DNA of 32,505 bases, taken from assembly GCA_943704425.1 (NCBI GenBank), contig CALSCP010000969.1:1-32505 (forward strand), in the 5' to 3' direction. Under the pieces are notes generated by a model, which saw nothing but the letters and a program-made list of their open reading frames with translations, was not told the origin of the DNA and made no database searches. Both the position numbers and the translations under genes were made by a program. This stretch comes from Ministeria vibrans ATCC 50519 (lineage: Eukaryota; Opisthokonta; Filasterea). Shown here piece by piece: positions 1 to 9,688 of the stretch. Within the stretch, counting starts at the first letter, position 1. The number at the start of each line of letters is the position of its first letter.

Positions 1-45
1 TTTTTTTTCTCTTCTCGTTTTTGAAAAAACTTCTCGCATTGACAG

Positions 46-1841
46 GGTGGGTTCCAAAGACACAGGCGGACTTTGGCCAGGGCGGCGCGTATCCCGAGAT
101 CCACGTTGCGCAGTACCCGCTGGGAATGGGCAAGAAGTCGACGAGCAGCGGCGCAACGGTGCCTCTGCAGCTGGACAGCGACGGCAAGGTGCAGTACGAT
201 GCGATTGCACGCCAGGGCATCGCACAGGACAAGGTGGTCCACACCAAGTTGAGCCAGCAGCTTGTCAAGGTGCTGCCGGCTGGCGACGAGGCGCTCCAGC
301 GCCCTGACCCTTCCATTGCGGACGAGACGGCGGCCAAGACTCGCGAAACACTCGAGACGATTGTGGGCGGACGGGCCAACGCCGCACGACCCGTACAGCT
401 TGCACAAAAGGTTGCACCGGCCGAGTATGTGCGATACACGCCGGCGGAACAGGGCACGGCCCTGGCGTCGGGCGCACAGCAGCGCATCATTCGCATTGTC
501 GAAGAGCAAGTCGACCCCATTGAACCGCCTCGCTTTCTCACCAACAAAAAAGTGCCTGGTGGACCGCCGAGTCCGCCTGCGCCAGTGATGCACTCGCCGC
601 CGCGCAAACCCACCAAGGAAGAGCACGCTGAGTGGACCATTCCTCCGTGTGTGTCGAGCTGGAAGAACTCCAAGGGTTACGTGATTCCGCTTGACAAGAG
701 GCACGTCAACGATGGACGCGGCATTGAGGACGCGACCATCAACGACAACTTTGCCAAGCTGGCTCAGTCGTTGTACATTGCCGAGAAGAAGGCAGTTGAA
801 GAGGTGGAAGCACGTGCGGCCATTCAACGCAAGCTGGCGCAGAAGGAGAAGGAAGCAAAGGAGGCAAGTTTGCGGGCACTGGCACAGAAGGCACGCGAGG
901 CTCGCGCGGGTATGCGACCACTGGGCGGCGGCGCAAGTGGTGGTGGTGGTGGTGGTGGTGGTGGTGGGTTGTTGAATGAGGATCCCGATGAGGAGTTGGA
1001 TGAGCAGGAGCTGCGCGAGAGAGATGAAATTCGTCAGGAGCGACGAAAGGAGCGAGAGCGCACACTGCGCATGCAGAACATGGGCAACGAGCGCAAGAGC
1101 AAGATGAAGCGTGACGAGGACCGCGACATTTCAGAGCAGGTTGCGCTGGGTCTGCCTGCGACAGGTGGGGCGCGCAAGGGCGACGACATGTACGATCAGC
1201 GGCTGTTTGGCAAGAGCCAGGGTCTTGGGAGTGGGTTTGGCGCCGACGACAGTTACGATGTGTACGACAAGCCTATGGCGCTGGGGGCACGAGGAGCTGC
1301 AGCCGGGTCCAGCATCTACCGCCCGAGCAAGACGGTGTCGGACGATGTGTACGGCGACGACGTCGACTCCCTGATCCGCCGCACAGACCGGTTCCAAGCG
1401 GACAAGGGTTTCCGCGGGGCAGACCGGGCGGCGGGCGATACATCGACACAGGCGCGCTCAGGGCCCGTGCAGTTCCAGATGGAGGCAGGCACGACGGGCG
1501 CCGAGACGGCGACAGGCAAGGGTAGGAGGGACGGGGAGCAGGCGCCCGAAGAGGATTTGTTTGGTATCAACAAGTTCCTGTCGGATGCAAAGAAGGGCCG
1601 AGGAACAGGTGATGGCGCTCGCGACTCGATGCAGTATGGAGGGTAAGATATACAACTGTGTGCGTATGAATTGCTGTTGACTTTTTCTCTTCCTCTCTGT
1701 TTTTTTTTTTTTTTTTTTTTTTTTTTTCTCTTCCTCTTGTTTAGGTCCAACCCGGCGGGTTTGCGTGAGGGTGGTGGATCGTCAAAACGACCCATTGACT
1801 TTGAGTCGGAGGGCAGCGACCGCAAACGTGGAAGACGATAA
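46..1841 (+). CDS. SNW1: SNW1/SKIP splicing factor, 5' end outside window
   Basis: This is the SKIP/SNW spliceosome component (yeast Prp45), a nuclear scaffold that joins the catalytic spliceosome and also acts as a transcription coregulator. Exons seen: 46-1642 and 1745-1841. The intron 1643-1744 (gtaaga...tttag) carries a 28-nt T run. The first visible exon follows an acceptor (acag at 42-45), so upstream exon(s) are missing. Family landmarks in order: GWVP, DFGQGGAYPEIHVAQYPL, YDAIARQG, LQRPDP, the RYTPAEQG and PPRF blocks, GPPSPPAPVMHSPPRK, then SSWKNSKGYVIPLDKR where the family has S-N-W-K-N. A coiled basic/acidic region, a poly-Gly run (about 943-966) and the C-terminal DLFGINKFL block follow. 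Reading through the 3' intron would stop at 1646. Splicing gives a normal SKIP tail ending in a basic cluster (DRKRGRR). About 565 residues are visible. Confidence 0.93.
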
Positions 1842-1956
1842 AGGCACATCGCGCAATAAAAATAAAAATATCAAAGACAGAGAACATGATTATATTGTTT
1901 TTAGTTTTTATTTACAAGGGAAAGAGTCACAGGGAGAGACAGAGAGAGAGAAATTG

Positions 1957-3631
1957 TTATTCTGATTCTTGCCAACGCACTGTGCTAAGAAGGAGATAGC
2001 GACGGGGAAGACGGCCGGGACACGGGGCAAGACACGTCAGCTCACGACGCACTGTGTTGACGTCCGTGCTACAGAGAGGAGTGAGTAACTGCGCGCGCGT
2101 GTGAATGCGTGTGGTACGTACACATAGAGAAAGCCCATAATGGATGCGGTGGCAAGTGCCTCTTTCTTGTCGGCGGTGGACACACTCAGCAGTCCATGCA
2201 GCACATCGCGCCCAATCGTCGTACATGGCACGACCTTGGTCTCTGTGTCGCTTGCTTTGGTACCCAGCGGAAGACACGACTCGGGAATAGGGGGCGCTAC
2301 AACAGTCGTGCAATTGTGTCAGGGCGTACAAGAAACGAGGTTGCAAAACAATGGGGAAAAGAGAGCATTTGCAGCAGCTGGTTCTTTCGTTCATGTCGCC
2401 AGGTAAAAAAATCTAATTCACAACTTACCTCCGACTTTGAAGATCTCAATGTCGTCGAAGCGCAGCACAATGGAAGCGGGTGAGAGTTCGCGCCCGAGAC
2501 CGTAAAAGTAGGAGCGCACTGCCGCGTTGCGCTGCACTTTACGATGGATCTTGGAGCGCACCGATACCCCGCCTGATTTGTTGAGCCGAACTACTGATAT
2601 GGGTCGATCCATGGAAGCACACTGGAAGGGCAGAGAACGATGCGTTGCGAGAAAAAATTTACACGAAAGAGTGAGTAAGTCACATTTGCTCTCAGTGCTT
2701 TGACATCGACGTACCTTCTGTAAGAGGTCGTTGTACAGACGCTCCTGGTCAAGCACAAGAACCACATCAATGTCAAGCACAGATATGGTGTCGACAAGAA
2801 GTTCGTAACCGGGCCCCTCAACCCATCCACAGGTGTTCACAATGCAGCCGCTTGTCTCTGCCGCACCGTCACTTGCACACCGACTGAAATACATGCACAC
2901 ACATTATCATAAATACCACACCAATAAATAATACATGCACACACATTATCATAAATATCACACCAATGAATATCTTCTGGTCCCTTACGCTGCGATTGTG
3001 TCCGCGAGCTTCTTCACGAGCAGTCGATAGAGAGTCAGGTTTTCCGCGGGCGAAGTGTGCCCAAAATGCAGGATGTATGGCGACGAGAGACGCGCCTCGT
3101 CAAGGCGGAGCACCTCTTCGGCCACCACGGCGGCAATCGTGCCGGGAATCGAAAGGGAGTTTTGGCCCACGTCGAGATCAACAAAAATGGGCTGGCGGTT
3201 CTGGCGCACTGCATAGTTGACGAGAATCTGCGACAGCGTCGACTTGCCCACGTCGACAGGCCCCACAATGAGAACACGGGGACCCCGCGTGTGCTGCTGC
3301 GCAGCGCGCTCGCGCCGCTGGTCCAGTCCGACGTGCGTATTCAGATAGGTTCGCATTGGCGTGTCGCGACTCACGTACGAACTGTGGAGTGCACCGTCCA
3401 CGCGGACCACAGCCCCCGTCCACGAGAAAACAGCCGCTTTACGCCCAGCCCCAACCACAAGATCCCGCTGCGGCGCCATCTCCGTGCCAAATATCTCAGC
3501 TTGGCCGCGAATGAGCTGCGCAACACATTCACCAAGATCAGAGATATCTTATCACCTTATCAATTATCGATCATTTGTAGACCATTCTGGACGAGGAGAA
3601 CTCTACCGTCAAGTACGTCCCTGCCGAGCAT
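1957..3631 (-). CDS. CLP1: CLP1 polynucleotide kinase, cleavage factor / tRNA splicing subunit
   Basis: CLP1 is an RNA 5'-hydroxyl kinase of the pre-mRNA cleavage complex (CFIIm) and, in animals, of the tRNA-splicing endonuclease. Exons on the minus strand: 3631-3607 (tentative), 3547-2989, 2883-2715, 2621-2429, 2296-2122, 2068-1957. All internal junctions keep the frame and rebuild family blocks: AEIFGTE, the Walker A loop GPVDVGKST, VDLDVGQNSLSIPGT, NTCGW, DVVLVLDQERLYN, LNKSGGV, YFYG, KVGAPPIPESCLPLG, GRDVLHGLLSVSTA and a terminal CPGRLPRRYLLLS. The model gives about 410 residues, normal for the family. The start is the weak point: exon 2 needs an upstream exon because TAA at 3551-3549 closes its frame. 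The proposed ATG at 3631 with a 59-nt intron keeps frame but lacks the usual first beta strands. The 3' end lies 115 nt from the SNW1 stop, tail to tail. Confidence 0.9.
2888..2971. repeat. 42-bp direct tandem duplication in CLP1 intron
   Basis: Two adjacent copies, 2888-2929 and 2930-2971, differ at about two positions. They begin aatacatgcacacacattat. The duplication fills most of CLP1 intron 2988-2884 and leaves both splice sites intact (donor at 2988-2987, acceptor ending at 2884). It looks like a recent replication-slippage or unequal-exchange event. Confidence 0.9.
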
Positions 3632-3725
3632 GCTTCTCGTGGCAGTAGAGTAAGTTGAGATCCTGGTGTCGCTTTGAGGCTCGAATTTTTTTTGTCCTCA
3701 ATGTCGGATATTTTTCGTTGTACAG

Positions 3726-4583
3726 ATGGCCACGACACAGATCGACCGACTGGAGATGAACAAGCTCCCAGAAGTCAACAAAAAAGTACTGCTTGTACGG
3801 ACGACATCGGACCAGCATTTTAAAGAGGTAGCGCGGTCAGAGGATGAGTTTGTGAGCACGCGTGTGGCGAAGGGCCTCGTCTCCGATGTCGTTGCCGAGG
3901 TGCCCGCGCCCCGCAAGCGCCTTAAGGACTACTTTATGACTATGGCGATGCGAAACACGTCGAAAAAGATGGCGGGCAAGTCGAACGCTAGCAAGAAGAA
4001 GAAGCGAGGGACGCTTGATCAAGTAGTGGGTGTCGATCGGTCTGTCTCCGAGGAAGTCCTGTGCGTCCCACCAGCTCCTCCGCCGCGCATTGTCCGCTGC
4101 GACTCGCAGGGGGCCTCACCAGCGTCGTCCACACCGTCCACACCCAAATCGGGCTCCACAAGCTCCCTGCATCATCGGCGCATCAGTGCACCAGTATTGC
4201 CAACAGCCACCATTGACTTTGTCGAGCGACTCCGCCGACGACGCGATATGGATGACACCAGCATGGGCCTCGACTACTCTGTCTCCGACTCGGTCATGCC
4301 CAACACTGACGAAGCAGCCCCCGCCAAGCACAAGCCACTCGTGGTGACACACAACAAAGAAGGCGCAGTATCCACCCACAGTGTGCCCACCAAGAACAAA
4401 TCGTTCCAAACCCAAGCGCGCCAGACCCGCTTTGACGACGCTCCCGATGCTGTCGCCGCTTTCAACCGCCCCTACTCCATGGAGCCGCACAGTGGCTACT
4501 CCTCGTACCATGCGCAGCGCCACCAGTCTGTCTCGTCCATCCATGGCATGGAGGGCTGTTGGGTCGAGGACGATGCCTCATGA
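3726..4583 (+). CDS. hypothetical basic, Ser/Pro/Thr-rich protein, 285 aa
   Basis: I do not recognise this protein. The single coding exon begins at an ATG directly after a good acceptor (ttgtacag, ending 3725). The intron 3650-3725 begins gtaagt and would lie in the 5' leader. Residues 1-75 look ordered and charged. A basic cluster around residues 79-95 (SKKKKRG) could be a nuclear localisation signal. The remainder is low-complexity with Ser, Pro and Thr, including SPASSTPSTPKSGSTSS, and is probably disordered. Codon usage is GC3-rich like neighbouring genes, and the frame stays open against many stops in the other frames, so it is probably real. In frame and upstream of the intron, positions 3582-3649 also read open with GC-ending codons, so the protein may start further upstream with a 5' exon that overlaps the CLP1 5' end. 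Confidence 0.7.
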   Translation: MATTQIDRLEMNKLPEVNKKVLLVRTTSDQHFKEVARSEDEFVSTRVAKGLVSDVVAEVPAPRKRLKDYFMTMAMRNTSKKMAGKSNASKKKKRGTLDQVVGVDRSVSEEVLCVPPAPPPRIVRCDSQGASPASSTPSTPKSGSTSSLHHRRISAPVLPTATIDFVERLRRRRDMDDTSMGLDYSVSDSVMPNTDEAAPAKHKPLVVTHNKEGAVSTHSVPTKNKSFQTQARQTRFDDAPDAVAAFNRPYSMEPHSGYSSYHAQRHQSVSSIHGMEGCWVEDDAS

Positions 4584-4949
4584 AACATTTAACTGTCAAA
4601 ATATAATAATAATAATTTTATTATTAGTGTTATTATAACTATTATAAACTATGCAATGAACTTATACTTTTTATTTCAGTTTCTTTGCTTCTTCGGGTTA
4701 AGATTTTCTTCTTCTTCTTTCTCTTTTTCTTCTTCTTACTCTTACCACTACTACTTCCATTGAGTCAAGACAACCTATTTTGCAATGATAAAGAGAAGAC
4801 AAAATAATAACAATATAGTAGTGATATTAATAATAAGAAAATAATTAATGGAGAATCGAAAGCTGCACAATGTCAAAACAAGACAATATACAAAAACTTT
4901 AAATAAAATATATAACAATGCGTCAGTTTTACACAGCTTTGTCTGCCAA
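4584..4949. other. AT-rich convergent 3' intergenic region
   Basis: This is the spacer between the hypothetical gene (+, stop 4581-4583) and the histidine kinase (-, stop at 4950). It holds AT-rich self-complementary stretches (ataataataattttattatta near 4602-4626) that probably serve as 3'-end signals for both transcripts. It also holds a TTC-rich pyrimidine tract (about 4707-4740) and one copy of a dispersed repeat (4826-4880). On the minus strand the pyrimidine tract reads as a Lys-rich stretch, but there is no convincing start or splice context. I see no gene here. Confidence 0.6.
4826..4880 (+). repeat. dispersed AT-rich repeat, copy 1
   Basis: About 50 nt match 10571-10621 with small indels. 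Shared cores are taagaaaataa, gagaatcga, agctg and caatgtcaaaaca. The order and spacing of the cores are the same in both copies. A shorter and weaker match (taatt ggagaat...ctg) lies at 13275-13303. This copy sits in the 3' flank of the histidine kinase gene. Confidence 0.6.
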
Positions 4950-7900
4950 TCAAATAATGGTCTCATCGGAAGTAGAGACGGACGGCATTGCCCCAGAAGA
5001 CTTGCTCGATAGTTCGGCGATTAGGGGGGGATCAGTCAACGCCATATCAGGTGTCGAGCCCGTCGTCTTGGGCTTCTTGGACTTCTTTGGTCGCTTCTGC
5101 TTTGCCGATGTCGACGGATCCATCGTGGGAATGGAGAAATGCTGAAGCAACCGCATAATGTCGCCAACAATCAGCGGCTTGGCCAGGTACTCATCCATGC
5201 CGGCCAGCAGACACTTTTCGCGGTCTGACTTCATCGCGTGGGCGGTAAGCGCCACAATTGGCGTGCGGCGGACACCGGCAGCCTTTTCAAACTCGCGAAT
5301 GGCTTTGGAGGCCCCGTAGCCGTCAAGCACGGGCATTTGACAGTCCATGAGGATCATGTCAAAGGGGCGTCGAGCCGTCAGAGCTGCCTTAAACTCAGCG
5401 ACGCCAGCTTCGCCATCGTTGGCCAGCACAAGGTCGCAGTTAGGGACGAGCCGGACAAGAATGCCCTTCGCGACGCGCTGGTTGACCATGTTGTCTTCCA
5501 CCAGCAGCAAATGGGAGACAGAGGTCTCGCGAGCGGGCCTGTCCACGCGGTAGCGCTGCGCTGCACCACCAGCCCCTGAGTCAGTGGACACGTCTGATGT
5601 GCGCGACGGCGGTGAGCTGTTATCCGACGCGTCGGCCATCAATGCCAGGTCATCTATTGACGCACAAGGCGGTGTCTGCAGGCTAGTGTTGCTGAAACGC
5701 ACCTGGTGGTTTTGCGTGCGACCAGTGCCACTCAACGCAGTCAGTTTGGCCAGACGCACGCAAAGGAACAGCGACGCGCATAAATCGCTCGGGCGCGCAA
5801 TGAACCCATCAAAGCCTGTGCGTGAAAATTGGCTTGAATCGGTGCGGTGTACGGCTGCCCACAGCAACAGAGGTGCATCCTCTCCCGACTCACCCATCCC
5901 GTCAGCACCACTGTCGTTCTCTGCGCTATCGTCCAACCCGCCCGCGGAATCTCCATTATTGCCGCAGCTCTGCGCACCCAAAGGCGCAAACAGCTGGGTG
6001 ACATCGCGATTATCAAGGACTCGTACGCCCTGCGCGCGGCTCGACGCCACGCGCAGCTGCTCGTTGCGTTCCTCCAGCAGTGTTTGTAGGGCCCCCATGA
6101 AACGCGAGTCGATGACGACCGTCCGATACTTGGTACCGTGTGACTTGACCATTTCGACAAGCTGCTCCTCTGAGTCTGTTGTGTGGACATCAAGTTGCAG
6201 CGAGGAAGCGACTTGATCAAATGCCTCAAGAAGAACCTTGCTCTGCAGTGCCACCAAAATGGGTGTTTCGTATTCCGGCTCGATCGACGACTCGGGCCGG
6301 AGCAGAGGAGTAATACCACTTTGGTCACTGTCGACCGACAAGCGGCGTTGCATGTCGATGTTGTTTGTTGCCGCCAGATGTAGCGAGCCAGAGATATCGC
6401 GCGTCATGAGCCGTGCAACGGGCAGGTTCAAAGGGACTTCGTCGAGCGGCAGTGCAAAGGCAAAGACGGTGCCGACTCCAATTGTGCTGCGAACAAACAG
6501 CTCCCCGTGCATCAGCTCGAGCAGACCACGCGCGATCGAGAGGCCTAGACCCGTGCCACCAAAGCGCCGCGTGGTCGTTGTGTCCTCCTGCGTGAACGAC
6601 TGGAAGATCTTGACGAGGTTCTCGCTTGCAATGCCTGCGCCCGTGTCCTCAACCTCGACAAACACGCTGTGTGGACCCCACTGCTTGAGGCTACTGAGCT
6701 GCGGCAGGTGCTGGCGAGATAGCTTGTGGACCCTCACGTAAACGTGCCCACGGCTCGTGAACTTGATGGCGTTGTTGACCAAGTTGAAGACGACTTGCGA
6801 CAGGCGGGTGGAGTCGAGCAGCGTGTGAGCGTGGACCGACACGTCTGCGTCAACTAGCAGCGCCAGTTCAACGCCCAGCTTCTGCGGACACATGTCAACA
6901 CTACTGGCAATCACTTCCACAACGTTGGCAGCGTGCCGCTCGAGCTCGAGTCGGCCCACCTCCATCTTGCTCACGTCCAAGATGTCGCCGAGCAATGTCA
7001 TGAGCAAGTCGGTGCAGTTCTTGATGTCGAGCATAAACGAGCGTTGCTCGGGCTTGAGGTAGCCCGCCAATGACTGACTCAGCAGTTCGATATTGCCAAG
7101 GATGCCGTTGATGGGGGTCCGGATTTCGTGAGACATGCGCGCGAGGAAGACTGTCTTAATCTCGCTCATTCGTTCCGCCTTTTGATGACGCTGTGCAATC
7201 TCAGTGACATCCTGGATGACGGTGGCAACGCCGTCTGGTGTCGTCCTCAAGGTGTTGAAGAAGACGGGAAAGTGCGACATGACAAACGTGTAGCGGCGTG
7301 CTGGCTTGGCGAGATGCTGCAGCTCTATACCTTCCACTTGGTCTTCGGAGAGCGGTTCAGCCAGCCAAGTCGAGGTCCGAGAACCGCGCTCTGACAGTCG
7401 AATGCTAAATTCCTCATTGATCACAGGCTCGCCCGACGCAAGCACGTACCCAACCGAGTGTGAAGCCAAGTCGGTGAACGACGACCGCGGCATGTCGCTG
7501 AATTGCATGCCGCGGATCGCGGAGGAGTGTGGAAGACCACACATGGCCCCGACCATCGCGTTGGCGCGCACCACCACGCCGGTGCTGTCCACGTGCAGCA
7601 TACCCACTGGAGCGTGCTTGTAAAGCACAGAGAGCTCCGCCAAAAGTGCGTTGGTTTTTGTCAGAATGCGCTGTAGGCGCACGTAGAGCAGCATTTGCGC
7701 GACAACGCCGATGATGAAGAGGAGAATGAAGACGAGAATGGCAATTGAAGATGAACTGAACACCGTCGACTGGGTGCTGATAAAGACGAGCTGCCACTGA
7801 CGGTCGCCGACGACAATGTTTGCTATGAAAGTGCGCGAGTTCACCCTCAAAGACCCCATCGGCGCAGAGACAAGATTGGGCGGAGGCAGTGGCGGCACCA

Positions 7901-8996
7901 GCTCTAACGAGGAGACGAGGCTGCGACCGCCAATGCTGTTGCCGTTGAGAACCACGTGCAGAGGGACGCTGACGCCGTCGGTGACGTCTCGCAGAATAAT
8001 CTCAAGATTCTCGGTGGGACTGCCGCGAAAAGCAGTTTCAACAAGAGAGCCGAGAAGCTCGAGGAAAAGCATGACACCCTGAACCTGCTCGAAACGCTCC
8101 GCCACGGTAAGATTTACTCCGGAGGGATCCGTGCCGTTATAGACAGGCTCAAAGTAAAGAACCCCAAATTGATTGGTGGTATCGGCTGTGGAGAGAGACA
8201 GCCGCTGGCCGGCGACGATGCGTGCCTGACTGACGGACGCGTTGATTCGCTCTTCAAACTGAGAAATAGACGCAAGGTCAAAGCCCAAGGTGGACGTGTT
8301 GTCGGGGGGGTTCCGGAGAAATATAGGCACGTAGTACGGGACGAGAGGTGCGCTGACAATGCCTGTAGAGTTAGCGTCGAGGACACCCACGACAGTGATG
8401 TTCCGTCGCTGGGGTAGGTCGTAGGTGGCGGTTTGGAGCAGCTCATACTCGTCACGGTCGTCGGCGCGGACCCACGGGCACCAGATTGTTGAATGGACCA
8501 GACCCTTTTCCAGAGTCGGCTCTGTTATTGTCTTGAAGCTGGACAGGGGCATTGCTTGGAAGGGCTGCGTGCTCGTGGACATGAAGCGGGTCGTCAGAGT
8601 GAGCGCATTGGCGTTGAGGAGGATGATCTCCTGCATGCTGCCCGACATGGAGCTTGCCTGCGCAAAGAAGGCTTCCGATTGCCGTGACTTCTCGTTATTA
8701 TCAAGAACAATGCTGACACCAATGGCGAGCCCCAGGCCGAGCAGCAGTGAGACGACGCAGATGAGAACAGTCATTCTCTTCATTTGTCTATAAGCGAAAA
8801 TATGTGTGAAACGACAGGGTGCGGGAAAGGCACTCGCTTACGGCCCGTTCGCTGGCTTAAGGGTGCTCCTGGGCAGTGGCCGGGTCGACGTCGCAACTGG
8901 GCTTTGCGCACTGTGTGTTTGCGATGAGGTCTCCTTCTCGTCACTGTCGGTCGTCTCCTCAGCCGGAGCACGGACCCAGCCTACACAGCGCCCCAT
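4950..8996 (-). CDS. CHASE-PAS hybrid histidine kinase with two receiver regions
   Basis: This is a membrane sensor kinase of the hybrid phosphorelay type. Exons: 8996-8842 and 8787-4950 (54-nt intron, gtaagc...tatag, in frame), giving 1330 residues. Alternatively translation starts at the ATG at 8783 (1277 residues). In the 1277 numbering: TM1 about 4-27. The extracellular part contains a CHASE ligand-binding domain (WCPWVRADDRDEYE, then LGFDLAS, then VLYFEPVYNG). TM2 is about 346-368 and a PAS domain starts near 385. The HisKA H-box MSHEIRTPINGI has H552. The ATPase has an N box (NLVNNAIKFT), G1 (DTGAGI) and G2 (GGTGLGLSI). A degenerate receiver spans about 836-1010. The canonical receiver starts at VEDNMVNQRVAKG (about 1089), has D1147 in LMDCQMPVLDG, and ends with the conserved Lys in AKPL. 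A basic tail follows. No separate HPt protein lies in the window. The ligand is unknown. Confidence 0.93.
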
Positions 8997-9688
8997 CAGA
9001 CCCCTCCCAATACCCGCCACTCTCCCGCCAACCAAGAAGCCCCTCCCAACCACCCCTTCCTTTGCCGTATCGGCACACACCCTAAACTGGGCATCTTCTA
9101 TTTTTTTTCTGCACGAGCAAAGTTGAACTCCCAACCTTTTTTCTCGGGCGAAGCCTCAGGCGGGTGGGGCGTAGGGATCCCACCGTTCGATTTGTCCATG
9201 GCTACGGGGAGAGAAGGGCCGTCGCGTGCGTTTGTGAGGAGAGACTCGGACCCAAAATTATTTGAAATTTTTTTTTTGAGTCGTGACTGTCTCATTGCAT
9301 CTTATCAGTCATCATTGCATCTGACGACAGATAGTCGACAGATCTCCAACGTATGTTACGTCACTAGCCAACCAGTTCCCGCTCCCTCTCGGCGCCTTCG
9401 GTAAGCTGGGTCTGACTCACTGACGTCGTGGCCTCGTGGGTGCGTCTTGGGGGATGAGTGAGTTGGATGAGTGTGTGCGTGTGTGGTTGTCGCGTGTGTG
9501 ATGATCGTGCGTGTCTCTCTCAAATTCTCGTGCGCTTGCTGCGGGAGCGTGTCTGATTAGCTGTGAGTCTATGGGTGCTTCATCTTCTTGGGGCTACCCT
9601 ATGGCGGAAGCATTGTATTACTCTTCATTGCATTGTACTTTAAAGTCTTTAAACTTTAATCGTCTTGAAAACTCAAATTTATTCAAAC
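8997..9688. other. divergent intergenic region between histidine kinase and ALG3
   Basis: This is the 5' flank of two divergent genes. On the minus strand an ATG in good context (ccATGG) near 9199 opens a 33-codon frame that could be a further 5' exon of the kinase, but no convincing splice chain joins it. Near 9466-9510 there is GT-rich sequence. The paired element described separately (9551-9645) lies just before the ALG3 start. I see no other gene. Confidence 0.5.
9551..9645 (+). promoter_or_regulatory. paired upstream element, copy A (before ALG3)
   Basis: This segment resembles 16534-16630. Shared blocks in the same order are gtctatgg and ctaYggcggaag followed by a tgt..t.ctctt block. 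It ends about 45 nt before the ALG3 start codon, and the other copy lies about 95 nt before the RMND5 start. Within copy A, tgcttc (9575-9580) can pair with gaagca (9607-9612). Copy B can form the corresponding stem with an A-T in place of a G-C. Function is unknown. It may be a promoter or leader element, a structured RNA, or the remains of a small ORF. Confidence 0.35.

Noticed and set aside
1316-1849. Minus-strand 177-codon frame with a poly-Lys run
   Set aside because: It crosses the poly-T intron of SNW1 in antisense and has no family features.
9123-9404. Plus-strand frame of 93 codons in the kinase-ALG3 spacer
   Set aside because: It lacks an ATG at its beginning, has no recognisable domain and no coding bias.
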